Assembly: GCA_026388315.1 (NCBI GenBank)
Contig: JAPLKA010000116.1
Span: 1 to 41,573, forward strand
DNA: 41,573 nucleotides
Source of the DNA: Pseudomonadota bacterium
GTDB lineage: Bacteria > Desulfobacterota > Syntrophorhabdia > Syntrophorhabdales > Syntrophorhabdaceae
Reading direction: 5' to 3'
Shown here in pieces: positions 26,096 to 34,085 of this stretch. The notes below the pieces were generated by a model that had not been told where the DNA came from, did no database searches, and was given only the letters and a program-made list of their open reading frames with translations. Each line of letters starts with the position of its first letter. Within the stretch, counting starts at the first letter, position 1. Both the position numbers and the translations under genes were made by a program.

Positions 26096-27220
26096 GTGTC
26101 CATTGCAGTACAATACCGATTAAACAATGATTCCCGGTATATTCAGAAAAAATACCGGGGAAGAGGAACGGGTTCGGATTTGGAAAAGATAGACGAATGT
26201 GGCATGATGGAGAAGTATTTGCACAGCCAGGGTGCAATCTTATACGATGAGAAAAGGTTTGATGAAGCGATAGTGTTTTTTCAGAAAGCTATCGAACTTG
26301 ATGACCAACCATATTCACACTACCACCTGAGCCTTATCCACAAAGAGCGTATGGAATTCGATAAGGCCCTCCAGGAGATAGCAAGGGCTATCAGGATGAG
26401 CCCTTCTGTTCCTGAATATTATCATGAGATGAGCGTGGTGTGGGGGTTGAAGGGAGACCGGAATCGGGCGTCCCGGGACCACAAAAGGGCTGTCAAAATC
26501 GACGATAATTACCGTCGTATTGCATTGATCAGGTCAAGCGCGGCTGTTGTCAACCTGGCATTCCCCGATTTAGCACAACGGTCCTGCCCCATACTTTCCT
26601 GCCCTGCATATTGCTGCCATTTCACGGGAGAACCCTTGCGGCACGGGGTATGTGTCGGCGCAGGCAAACTCTATGCAATAAGAAAGTTCCTGAGCAAAAA
26701 GGCCCTCCAGGAGGACGGTTTCATGAAAAAATTGTCGTACAACGGAGAAGATCACCTGTCCCGTCTTGTTCCTCCAAATTATATTTTAAAGGAGCACGGC
26801 AACAGATTCGTCTATTATCCGGGCAGAAGGGCTCATTTCCTCGACAGGGCCACCCTTAAAGACCTCCCGAAGGGAAGGGATTACCAAACCCTGATGTGGA
26901 TCAACGAAAAGGCAAGTTCATGCGCCTTTCTCCATGAAAAACAATGTTTAATCCATAGTACGGGTGACGAGACCGGTCTCGATTCCTGCAAACAGTTTTT
27001 CTGTATGACTGGCTTCGTCTTTTTTGTACTGGAACACCTTGGGGTTGTCAACAACACACAGCTCCAATCGAAAACAATGGGAGAGTTGAACAGGATTGCA
27101 GTGGAGTCTCTCCTTATTCTTTCAAAAATAATTTCCGGCAGTGTAAAGCCCGGCGAAATGTCTGTATCTCAAAAAGAGTATCTCAAAAGAGATATAAACA
27201 CGCTGTTCTCGCCTTCGTAA
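26096..27220 (+). CDS. TPR protein with C-terminal CxxCxxCC-type (YkgJ-like) metal-binding domain
   Basis: Residues about 40-135 form two to three tetratricopeptide repeats (YDEKRFDEAIVFFQKAIELD, then HKERMEFDKALQEIARAIR). Residues 164-303 carry a cysteine array: C164, C169, C173, C174, C186, then C276, C284, C298 and C303 (CAFLHEKQC ... CKQFFC). The spacing resembles the YkgJ/UPF0153 family, predicted to chelate zinc or iron. The usual compact domain is stretched here by about 90 residues between the two cysteine groups. The frame opens with GTG at 26096, but TTG at 26180 or ATG at 26204 may be the real start, because the first 30 residues look unlike protein and lack a ribosome site. The function is unknown. 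Confidence 0.75.
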   Translation: MSIAVQYRLNNDSRYIQKKYRGRGTGSDLEKIDECGMMEKYLHSQGAILYDEKRFDEAIVFFQKAIELDDQPYSHYHLSLIHKERMEFDKALQEIARAIRMSPSVPEYYHEMSVVWGLKGDRNRASRDHKRAVKIDDNYRRIALIRSSAAVVNLAFPDLAQRSCPILSCPAYCCHFTGEPLRHGVCVGAGKLYAIRKFLSKKALQEDGFMKKLSYNGEDHLSRLVPPNYILKEHGNRFVYYPGRRAHFLDRATLKDLPKGRDYQTLMWINEKASSCAFLHEKQCLIHSTGDETGLDSCKQFFCMTGFVFFVLEHLGVVNNTQLQSKTMGELNRIAVESLLILSKIISGSVKPGEMSVSQKEYLKRDINTLFSPS

Positions 27221-27224
27221 AAAT

Positions 27225-27418
27225 AAGCCCAGATTTTCCATTAGGATGAGCATCTGTGTCGGGCTATTCCCCGCAAACACGCTCATTGCGCTCCAGCGGC
27301 TTCAATCGCTCGCGTTCGGCTTCGGAACTTTTGCTTAACAGCAAAAGACCAAGCTTCCTTGCCTCTCGACGGTTTGCTCAGGAAAACCCGACACTATGCC
27401 CTAATGACTTATCTGGGT
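27225..27418. repeat. Long imperfect inverted repeat between convergent genes
   Basis: The left arm 27225-27263 and right arm 27387-27418 are imperfect inverted copies sharing CCCAGAT, CATTAGG and TGTCGGG in the same order. They enclose about 120 bases with a further perfect 7-bp hairpin, CTTTTGC-TTAACA-GCAAAAG (27328-27347). It sits between the TPR gene and the GT9 gene, which converge, so it may act as a two-way terminator. Its size and arms also fit a small non-autonomous mobile element. Confidence 0.55.
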
Positions 27419-27450
27419 TAAAATAATCAGGAATATCCCCATATGGCCTA

Positions 27451-28395
27451 TTATAGCAAAGAGGTATCACGCCGTGCATTATTCTCAATCGCTTCCAGTA
27501 TCTTCGATGTGACGAACGGGACGTCGACCCTGTCCTTGCCGTACCGGAAGGTTATGCCGCTGCCCCGCGGGCGCCAGATGTCCGGGTCAAAATCGTTGAA
27601 TATGGTGATGGTATGGAGGCCGCACATGCCGGCAAGGTGAGCCATGCCGGAGTCATTGGAAACAAAGATGCCGCCTTTTTCAAAAAATGCTCTTACCTCA
27701 GTGAGTTCCTCAAAAAACACCGCCTCTTTCACATCCGTCTCCAATCCCATTGATTTGAGCATATGGACATCAATGCCCTTCGATTTCAATGAATGGTAAA
27801 GCCTTACAAAGTTTTCATAATGCCATTTTTCCTTTTTGAAGCCCTTTTCGGGGTAAAGGATTACGCGCCGGGACAGATTCGGGGTTATTTCTTTCTTCTT
27901 CGCTTCAATCCCATATTGACCCAACTGCATTAATTGGAAATCCTCAACATGGTATTTCGCTTCGCAATTCGCAATTCGCAATTCGCCTTTCTCTTTCCCC
28001 CCGACCCCTGGAACCCTTGAACCCTCGAACCCTGCCTTTATGACCCCTTGAACCCTCGAACCCTGCTCTTCCGGGTACATCTCTATGAAGATCATTGGTT
28101 CCCTCGACATCCTGCCCCACTTTTCTCTCAGTGCACCTTCCCTGTCTTTTCCGATAAATATAATCCTTTCCCAGGTGATGTCGGGGGTATATTGCGAAAA
28201 GAGTGGCAGCCATCTGGCCGATTCAATCCTTTCAATTCTTTTAAAATACCCCTCAAAAAGCCTTAAAAACCGTGTATATCCAAGGGCAACTATATTTTTA
28301 TTGAAATGGGCGGACAAAGACAGAAATGTCGATTCCGAGAGGCACATGTCGCCCAGTCCACCAAGATGGATGAGAAGAATTTCGTCATGATGCAT
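27451..28395 (-). CDS. Glycosyltransferase family 9 (ADP-heptose:LPS heptosyltransferase-like)
   Basis: GT9 enzymes add heptose to the LPS inner core at the cytoplasmic face of the membrane. The 314-residue protein starts with the family motif IHLGGLGDMCLS (9-20). The C-terminal half has the donor-binding segment FVSNDSGMAHLAGMCG and FNDFDPDIWRP. KKEKWHYENFVRLY also matches. Residues about 110-146 are foreign to the family: they are encoded by short tandem DNA repeats inserted in frame. Whether the enzyme still works is unclear. The upstream neighbourhood (28396-29205) is full of gene remnants. Confidence 0.82.
   Translation of the reverse strand: MHHDEILLIHLGGLGDMCLSESTFLSLSAHFNKNIVALGYTRFLRLFEGYFKRIERIESARWLPLFSQYTPDITWERIIFIGKDREGALREKWGRMSREPMIFIEMYPEEQGSRVQGVIKAGFEGSRVPGVGGKEKGELRIANCEAKYHVEDFQLMQLGQYGIEAKKKEITPNLSRRVILYPEKGFKKEKWHYENFVRLYHSLKSKGIDVHMLKSMGLETDVKEAVFFEELTEVRAFFEKGGIFVSNDSGMAHLAGMCGLHTITIFNDFDPDIWRPRGSGITFRYGKDRVDVPFVTSKILEAIENNARRDTSLL
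27958..28068. repeat. Short tandem repeats inserted in frame within the GT9 gene
   Basis: Three tandem AATTCGC heptamers (27966-27986) and two exact copies of a 21-bp word starting CCCTTGAACCCTCG (28014-28034 and 28045-28065) lie inside the GT9 coding frame. The 21-bp word is built on an 8-base unit, GAACCCTN. A diverged copy, TTGAATCCTCGACCCCCTG, stands at about 28912-28930 in non-coding DNA. The insert keeps the frame open. Confidence 0.75.
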
Positions 28396-28612
28396 AATAT
28401 GTCCTGTTTACATGTTATTCTATGACATCCCTGCTGTCAATATATGCTATGAGTGCTATCACCGTTTCTCTTGTGCCGGTTTAATCTAAAATCCAGATTC
28501 TTATCTCTCGCCCACTCACTTCGTTCATTCGAGTCCACAGAGAACTCATGTTTTTTTGCCGGTATGGGAGAAAGATTCATCCCGGCACACCCGCACATTC
28601 TTGCGGGTAAAA

Positions 28613-28714
28613 TTAACTTCTGCCCTGCAAGGGCATGGTCCGAATCTCAGAAGAAAGTTTCAAAAGTGAAATTGCTCTATGCAAGGCCTGTATTGACTTT
28701 CCGGCTATTTGCAT
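28613..28714 (-). pseudogene. Possible IclR-type regulator fragment
   Basis: A 33-residue frame starts at ATG 28714, two bases after a perfect palindrome, and reads MQIAGKSIQALHRAISLLKL. This resembles the N-terminus of IclR-family regulators (a KS(I/V)Q(A/S)(L/I)xRA(L/I)xIL pattern that leads into the winged helix). The frame stops at 28613 before the DNA-binding motif would be complete. I read it as a decayed regulator gene; the match is short and could be chance. Confidence 0.4.
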
Positions 28715-28716
28715 AA

Positions 28717-28737
28717 TTGCGTCCACAGTGGACGCAA
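28717..28737. promoter_or_regulatory. Perfect 21-bp palindrome, operator-like
   Basis: TTGCGTCCAC and GTGGACGCAA are exact inverted arms around a single central base. There is no T run on either side, so it is not a typical terminator. Its place directly before the start codon of a regulator-like fragment suggests an autoregulatory operator. Confidence 0.55.
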
Positions 28738-28951
28738 ATGGTTCTGGTAGGTCCTCAATGTAGTGAATATTTCAAATTGTTATGCGTAATAACTTCACCT
28801 ACAAGTCAAGCATATGGCCTTTTGGCTTTGATTGTAAATTACGAATAGAAATGTTGGATTTATTAACAGCATCATGGGTGCAAAAAACAAGATCTGGCAC
28901 ACAGCCTTCACTTGAATCCTCGACCCCCTGAACCCTTTTCCCGTCACGAAT

Positions 28952-29081
28952 CACAGCGGAAGGAATACAACGAAATAAGGCTCATAGTTCCTTGGGGCAT
29001 AAGCCGTCAGTCCCTGAGGCCATATTACCTGTGGACCATAATTCTTTAGTGGAGAAACTAACTTTAGGGGTGGTACAATAA
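28952..29081 (+). pseudogene. Transposase C-terminal remnant (IS3/IS481 type), frameshifted
   Basis: Reading right, RKEYNEIR (28957-28980) continues one frame over as HSSLGHKPSVPEAI and stops at 29081 after LTLGVVQ. Together these match the C-terminal signature YNxxRPHSSLGYxPPAPEA of DDE transposases of IS3/IS481-type elements. A single missing base after 28980 explains the shift; restoring it recreates RPHSSLG. Upstream the homology stops at repeat words, so only the tail is left. The downstream sequence GGGGCAGGTCATGCCTGTACCCC (29086-29108, quoted as features CAGG/CCTG) may be the element end. Confidence 0.6.
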
Positions 29082-29205
29082 TTCGGGGCAGGTCATGCCT
29101 GTACCCCATATTTCTCACAGAAAAATGCTTTGGATGGGAAGACTGACCTATGTCTCTGAATCTGCCGATCGTGGCGGTAGGATAACTTTTTAGGAGGAAC
29201 GTTAC

Positions 29206-30507
29206 ATGTATAAAACCGAATACAAACAAAAACTTGTCACACCGGAACAGGCGGCAGGCATAATAAGGGAAGGTGATATGTTTATTCATGGCATGGCCCT
29301 TGCGGAACCACCGGCAACACTCAGGGCTATCGAGGCCAGACTGAGAGCGGGAGATCTGAAGCGTCTGAAGGTGCTGTCCGCCCTTCCGTTAAAACATGCC
29401 TGTGATACTGTGCTTTCTGTAGATTTGGTGGACTGCGTGGAGGCCCATTCAATGTTTGTCGGTTCAGGTCAGCGTGGGCTTGTCCGAACGGGTCTTGCCA
29501 GTTTCGTGCCCAACCATCTCCATCAAGCGCCAAGGCTTATTGCCGAGTTTATAGGTGTTGACGTTTGCGCCACGATTGTCTCACCCATGGACAAGAACGG
29601 ATACTTTTCATTCGGCACGGCAAATGATCTTACCTCTACAGCAGCCCGCGCCGCCAGGACGCTCATCGTTGAAGTAAACCGCTTTATGCCGCGGGTATTC
29701 GGTGACTCTTTCGTTCACATCTCCGAGGTAGACGCTATCATCGAAAATCACGAACCGATTTTTTCGCCACCGGATGGTAAACCAAGGCCGGAGGATGAAA
29801 TTATCGGGAGGACTATCGCCGATATGATCCCTGACGGAGCGTGCTTACAGCTCGGCATCGGGACTCTTCCAAGCGCCGTGGCAAAACATCTGGAAGGGCA
29901 CAAAGACATCGGCATCCATACGGAGCTATTCGGACCTGCCATGGTTAGCCTGATAAAGAAAGGCGTTATCAACGGAACCAGAAAAACGCTCCACCCCAGG
30001 AAGCATATTATTACGTTTGCCCTTGGCGACAAGGATACACTCGACTTTATGGACAACAACCCTGCCATTGAAAGCTATCCCTGCTCTTACACAAATCGTC
30101 CTTCGGTCATTGCGCAGAACGAACGGATGGTTTCCGTCAATGCCGTACTACAGGTTGACCTTACCGGCCAATGCAATGCCGAATCTCTTTACGGAAACCA
30201 GTACAGCGGGACAGGAGGACAACTGGATTTTGTTCGAGGCGCTTTTGATGCAAAGGAAGGCAAATCAATCCTCGCCTTTTATGCAACCGCCGATAAAGGA
30301 AAAATCTCAAGAATAGTAAACCGCCTCGATCATGGTACAACGATTACAACACCAAGGACAGACACACATTTCCTTGTTACGGAATTCGGTGTGGCAAACC
30401 TTAAGGGCAAGTCGACACGAGAGAGAGCTCTCGCAATAATAGAACTGGCCCACCCCAAGTTTCGGGAAGAATTACTCCGTAAGGCTGAAGATATGTATAT
30501 CGTCTGA
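29206..30507 (+). CDS. Acetyl-CoA hydrolase/transferase family CoA-transferase (4-hydroxybutyrate CoA-transferase-like)
   Basis: The 433-residue enzyme belongs to the family I-like group that includes Cat2/AbfT and butyryl-CoA:acetate transferases; it moves CoA between carboxylic acids through a glutamyl-CoA intermediate. The likely catalytic glutamate is E240 (GIHTELFG). GGQLDFVRGA near residue 340 is the conserved CoA-binding loop, and the end VTEFGVANLKGKSTRERA is typical. AGGAGG lies 7 to 12 bases before the ATG. In an anaerobic fermentative host it would help activate or release short-chain acids. It converges with the CaiB-type gene 55 bases away. Confidence 0.9.
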   Translation: MYKTEYKQKLVTPEQAAGIIREGDMFIHGMALAEPPATLRAIEARLRAGDLKRLKVLSALPLKHACDTVLSVDLVDCVEAHSMFVGSGQRGLVRTGLASFVPNHLHQAPRLIAEFIGVDVCATIVSPMDKNGYFSFGTANDLTSTAARAARTLIVEVNRFMPRVFGDSFVHISEVDAIIENHEPIFSPPDGKPRPEDEIIGRTIADMIPDGACLQLGIGTLPSAVAKHLEGHKDIGIHTELFGPAMVSLIKKGVINGTRKTLHPRKHIITFALGDKDTLDFMDNNPAIESYPCSYTNRPSVIAQNERMVSVNAVLQVDLTGQCNAESLYGNQYSGTGGQLDFVRGAFDAKEGKSILAFYATADKGKISRIVNRLDHGTTITTPRTDTHFLVTEFGVANLKGKSTRERALAIIELAHPKFREELLRKAEDMYIV

Positions 30508-30562
30508 TTATCAGGAAGCAACAGATGGAGCTCACAACAGAACAGAAAGACGATGAAGAATC

Positions 30563-31423
30563 TTATCTTGGATCGGGTTGTCGGAGAGCAACGATAGGGA
30601 GGTCAAGAGATGCTGCCCAGGACTCCCATTCAAATGCAGTTTTTGTGATGAATATTGCCCCGAGGTCTTCGCAACTCGCATCGGGTCGGCCTAAGCCAAG
30701 ATCTTTTGTGAGTTTATCCCAGAAATGGGGCTCCAACGCTCCCACGGCAACCCATCCCTGTTTGGTTTCGTACAGATTGTACTGAGGCAGTCCTCCCCCG
30801 AGAATTCCACCGGGGGCCGTGAGCCCATACCGGAGCGGTTCGGCAAAGATATGAGCGCTTTCCGAGAGGGAGACCTCACCATATCCGGCACCCTTTCCCT
30901 GTTCGCGGGCATAAAGGAGTGCCAGCGCACAACTGACTGCCCTTTCAGCCCCTGCGAGGTCAGCAAGAAGCGTAAGGGGTAGATGGGGCGGTGAGAGAAG
31001 ACCGAGGGTTGCAAGGTAATTTATGTCATGGCCGGCCTTGCTGTCGTCCGGTGGAGGATATCCCACCATTGCTACCTGGCAGAGTCGGGGATGCCGGTAG
31101 TGTATGTCGTTCCAGCTCAATGACAGATGGTCAAGGGCAGAGATCCGTATGGAGGTGAGAAATATGTCGCTTTCAGCCAAGAGGCCCTCCATCTCTTCAC
31201 TATCCCCGGTAGACTTGAGGTTGAGGCGGATAACCCGTTGTCCTGCACACAGGGCTTTGTACCAGGGGGAACATAATTTCTCAAAATGATCTCCCTCGGG
31301 GGGTTCAACCTTTGTGACAGAAGCCCCCAGGCTATTCAACTTTAGCGCGGCAACCGGTCCGGGGACGTTAAGGGCCATGGTTAAAACCTTTATGCCGTAA
31401 AGCGGTTTATCTGCACTATTCAT
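30563..31423 (-). CDS. CaiB/BaiF family III CoA-transferase or racemase-like protein, short
   Basis: The N-terminal part shows the family III fold: LYGIKVLTMALNVPGPVAALKLNSLGASVTKVEPPEGD in outline (8-45) and the catalytic aspartate D133 in AGHDINYLATLG, a version closest to alpha-methylacyl-CoA racemases. Family members are usually 360-400 residues; this one is 286, with a shortened large domain, so activity is uncertain. The start overlaps the GNAT gene by 8 bases. It may be a specialised racemase or transferase, or a decaying copy. Confidence 0.8.
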   Translation of the reverse strand: MNSADKPLYGIKVLTMALNVPGPVAALKLNSLGASVTKVEPPEGDHFEKLCSPWYKALCAGQRVIRLNLKSTGDSEEMEGLLAESDIFLTSIRISALDHLSLSWNDIHYRHPRLCQVAMVGYPPPDDSKAGHDINYLATLGLLSPPHLPLTLLADLAGAERAVSCALALLYAREQGKGAGYGEVSLSESAHIFAEPLRYGLTAPGGILGGGLPQYNLYETKQGWVAVGALEPHFWDKLTKDLGLGRPDASCEDLGAIFITKTAFEWESWAASLDLPIVALRQPDPR

Positions 31424-32444
31424 GGTGTATGTTCTCTTTCAATATCGGATTCTTCCGCACATCTTCCCAATCATCATGAATAAAACGATAGATTTTTTCA
31501 GCTCTGTCCGAGTACAGACGGATTCCCTCCCAGCTCGGTTGTCCTAAAACCTTCTGCAGCAGAAGACCGTCCACGTCAAACCACCGCGGGAAAACGCCAC
31601 CAAAGAAATAACCATTTTTTCTCAATACTTCTACGGCTTCTCCAATCCAGGGCCATGAAGATTTCAACCATATCTGTATGACCGCGATGTTTTGATTTAA
31701 AAGGGAACGTTCATTTAAGGTAAATACCTGTTCAAAGTCGGAGCCCGACTTGGTAACGGTGATACGGGCAACGCCTGCGAATTCGAATACTTTGACTGAC
31801 ATTTCCGTCGGTTGATCTGAAGGCATATTGCCTGTCAATACGGCAATTGTACGCCTATCGTCAAAACCGCTGTAAATATAGCGAATGATATCTTCATAGG
31901 TATCTGGCACATGGACGGTATGGGGTTTCGAAACAAAAGACCTGAACATATCGAGGACCGCTACCCTTCCGGTTACAGTACGGTCTTTTTCATATATTTT
32001 AGCCGGCATGAGGTCTATCTCTATGCCCGTTTCAATGGTCTTTATCATCGCCCCCGCCTTCTGTGTATGGGTATGGTTGCATACCGCCTCTCCGAAATAG
32101 ACCTCAGAACCGGGCAATGCCTGAATGTATTCGGCAACATATTCAAACAGGATCCGTCCGATACCGGCGCCGCGAACATCGGACGAGACTATCCCCTGGC
32201 CGAATTCATATATTCCTTCATACGGGGCTGAACGGTAGAGGGCTCCGTATGCAACAATGCGATCGGAACCCGTACGCACAAGAAATGGAAAATAATTACC
32301 GCTCTCAAAGGCAGCGATAAGCTTCTCCGGGTCATAAACCGTCTTAATCGGGTATGCATCTCCATATACCTCAACAAAGAGGTGCGATACCTTTTCTGCA
32401 TCAACAGGCTGAAAGGGTTCAACCTTGTACGGACTATCCGTCAT
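31416..32444 (-). CDS. GNAT-family N-acetyltransferase with a C-terminal extension
   Basis: The first 160 residues form a GNAT domain, with acetyl-CoA-binding motif A as VSSDVRGAGIGRILFEYV (R-G-x-G-I-G, near residues 87-104). The remaining 180 residues are a second domain I cannot assign; it may be another, degenerate GNAT fold (IQIWLKSSWPWIGEAVEVLRKNG shows the end-of-domain pattern). The substrate is unknown. It lies 33 bases after pepD and overlaps the CaiB-type gene, so all three are probably co-transcribed. GNAT domains also occur fused to CoA-transferases, and this locus has both side by side. Confidence 0.8.
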   Translation of the reverse strand: MTDSPYKVEPFQPVDAEKVSHLFVEVYGDAYPIKTVYDPEKLIAAFESGNYFPFLVRTGSDRIVAYGALYRSAPYEGIYEFGQGIVSSDVRGAGIGRILFEYVAEYIQALPGSEVYFGEAVCNHTHTQKAGAMIKTIETGIEIDLMPAKIYEKDRTVTGRVAVLDMFRSFVSKPHTVHVPDTYEDIIRYIYSGFDDRRTIAVLTGNMPSDQPTEMSVKVFEFAGVARITVTKSGSDFEQVFTLNERSLLNQNIAVIQIWLKSSWPWIGEAVEVLRKNGYFFGGVFPRWFDVDGLLLQKVLGQPSWEGIRLYSDRAEKIYRFIHDDWEDVRKNPILKENIHHE

Positions 32445-32477
32445 AAAGCCTCCCGAAGCATTTTAGATCCCAAATCC

Positions 32478-33995
32478 TCATCGCATTTCCAGCAAGGCAA
32501 TTTTTTTCAGAACGGTCTTTACAAATTCCCAGAAGCCCGGCATCCGGGCAGTGTCGATGCGTTCCCCTGTCGTATCTGAATCAACCCCCGGAATAAAATC
32601 TGCTTTTGTAGGCGCATGGGCATCGAGTATAGTCGGGCCCATGGATATTAAATCCATGTCAGGATATTTTGCCTTTATGAGCCCGCATTCGAGCATGCCA
32701 TGAATGCCCACCACCCTGGGCTCCTTACCGAATGTCTGCCAATAGGCGTCTTTACAGACAGCCAACAGTTGCGATTTCATATCCGGCTTCCAACCATAAT
32801 TTGTGCCGACATTCTTTAATTGAGCCCCCGACAGATTGGCTACGGCTTCGCATCGATCTATGATAGCATCCAGTGACGAATCGACCGAACTCCGCTGAGA
32901 AACATTTACCGTCAATTCAGTCCGGGAGGTGCGTACCTTTGCCACATCGGAAGATGTTTCCACAAGGCCTTCCATATCGCTGCTCATTTTGTGAACACCG
33001 TGAGGCAAAACAAGCAGGAGAGAAAGAACACGCTCTGCCGTTGTGTTGTTCATGACGAAATCGGGAACCGGTAAATCTTCATCTAATAATGATACCCGCA
33101 ACTGCCCCTCTTTTTTTCCGTATTCCTTTAAAAATATCTCTTCCCATCTTTGTACGGCATCCTTTATTATTCTCAGATCTTCCGGCCTGACGAATACAAC
33201 AGCACCGGCTTCAGGCGGAATGGCATTGTCCACATTGCCCCAGCTTATGTCGTTAAGGTATAGGTAAACCTTTTTCGATTCCTCATAAAGTAAACGTGTC
33301 AGGAGTATACCGGCATTGGCGCGACCCGAATTTATTTCAAGACCGGAATGACCGCCTCTGCCGCCGGTTATTCTTATAAGGACAGGCATAAGACCGTTCT
33401 CTACCGCTTCCATTTTCAGTGGCATACGCAAAATAGAAATATTTGCTCCGGCAGAAGAAACGGTCAGTGTACCTTTCTGCTGTGAATCGATGTTGATTAG
33501 GATGCGCCCCTGCAATGCCTTATCGGAAAGCATGATAGCCCCTGTCATCCCCGCCTCTTCATTAATCGTGAACAGCAACTCCAGAGAACCATGGGGGATA
33601 TCCGGTTCGGTAATCAGAGATAACGCCATGGCAACGGCAATACCGTTGTCCGCGCCAAGCGTGCTTCCCCTGGCACGCAGCATGGTTCCGTCCAGAAGCA
33701 AGTCAAGGGGCACATCCGAATGCCCGACCGGCAAGGATACCATATCGAGGTGGCTTTGGAATACCGCGGTCGGCGCCTTCTCGTATCCTGATGTAGCGGG
33801 ACATTTCACAATGATATTGCCGAAATCGTCGCCACCGGCTTTGTCCATTGTTGCTTCCAGCCCATGACGTTTTGCAAGGTCGCAAATGTAAAGACATATT
33901 GCCCGTTCACCACCGGAAGGATGGGGAATTCGCGTCAGCTTATAAAAGTGATCCCATAGCCCTACAGGTTCAACGTCGGTCAAGAGGTGGCCCAT
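32478..33995 (-). CDS. pepD: Aminoacyl-histidine dipeptidase (peptidase D, M20C)
   Basis: PepD is a metal-dependent cytosolic dipeptidase that cleaves Xaa-His and related dipeptides. With ATG 33995 it has 505 residues. This start is chosen because AAAGGA lies about 6 bases upstream and family homology begins at MGHLLTDVEPVGLWDHF; the open frame extends 30 codons further but looks non-coding. Metal-site motifs are FQSHLDMV, LGADNGIAVAMAL and the catalytic glutamate pair in TINEEAGMTGA, then NIDSQQKG. IHGMLECG and DAHAPTKAD also match. A promoter is visible at 34056-34085. Confidence 0.93.
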   Translation of the reverse strand: MGHLLTDVEPVGLWDHFYKLTRIPHPSGGERAICLYICDLAKRHGLEATMDKAGGDDFGNIIVKCPATSGYEKAPTAVFQSHLDMVSLPVGHSDVPLDLLLDGTMLRARGSTLGADNGIAVAMALSLITEPDIPHGSLELLFTINEEAGMTGAIMLSDKALQGRILINIDSQQKGTLTVSSAGANISILRMPLKMEAVENGLMPVLIRITGGRGGHSGLEINSGRANAGILLTRLLYEESKKVYLYLNDISWGNVDNAIPPEAGAVVFVRPEDLRIIKDAVQRWEEIFLKEYGKKEGQLRVSLLDEDLPVPDFVMNNTTAERVLSLLLVLPHGVHKMSSDMEGLVETSSDVAKVRTSRTELTVNVSQRSSVDSSLDAIIDRCEAVANLSGAQLKNVGTNYGWKPDMKSQLLAVCKDAYWQTFGKEPRVVGIHGMLECGLIKAKYPDMDLISMGPTILDAHAPTKADFIPGVDSDTTGERIDTARMPGFWEFVKTVLKKIALLEMR

Positions 33996-34055
33996 GCTGA
34001 TTCCTTTTGCAGATATTTTTATGTTTTGCCTCTCAAAAAAATATGGTGCGAAGAA

Positions 34056-34085
34056 ATTATAGAATAGATTAAAGGAAAATACCAA
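34056..34085 (-). promoter_or_regulatory. Promoter of the pepD-GNAT-CaiB unit
   Basis: Minus strand TTGGTA (34085-34080), 18-base spacer, TATAAT (34061-34056). The predicted start near 34049 leaves a leader of about 54 bases with a good ribosome site before ATG 33995. This also argues against the longer pepD reading frame. Confidence 0.55.

Larger units (their letters stand above)
28396..29205. other. 810-base stretch without an intact gene; remnant-rich
   Basis: Nothing here looks like a complete gene. It contains a short inverted pair TGTGCCGG/CCGGCACA (28472-28479, 28582-28589), a hairpin CCCGCA-CATTCT-TGCGGG (28590-28607), the fragment of a probable regulator gene, a perfect 21-bp palindrome, a diverged GAACCCTN word, a frameshifted transposase tail, and the ribosome site (AGGAGG) of the CoA-transferase gene. 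A convincing promoter for that gene was not found. Confidence 0.65.

Noticed and set aside
26086-26130. 14-codon frame MKKCVHCSTIPIKQ before the TPR gene
   Set aside because: It has a zinc-ribbon-like CxxC but stops at once, overlaps the TPR frame and has no ribosome site; too short to claim.
27221-28068. Possible CRISPR array from the direct repeats
   Set aside because: Repeats are 7-21 bases, tandem or in two copies, without regular spacers or cas genes.
28453-28716. Rightward 87-residue open frame starting at GTG
   Set aside because: No ribosome site, no family likeness, and it runs over hairpins, the regulator fragment and repeat DNA. The minus-strand fragment is a better explanation.
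28889-28904. TGGCAC sequence resembling a sigma54 promoter
   Set aside because: The -12 element is TC instead of GC at the required spacing, and it is far from the CoA-transferase start.
28951-29289. Leftward 112-residue open frame
   Set aside because: It is antisense to the transposase remnant and to the start of the CoA-transferase.
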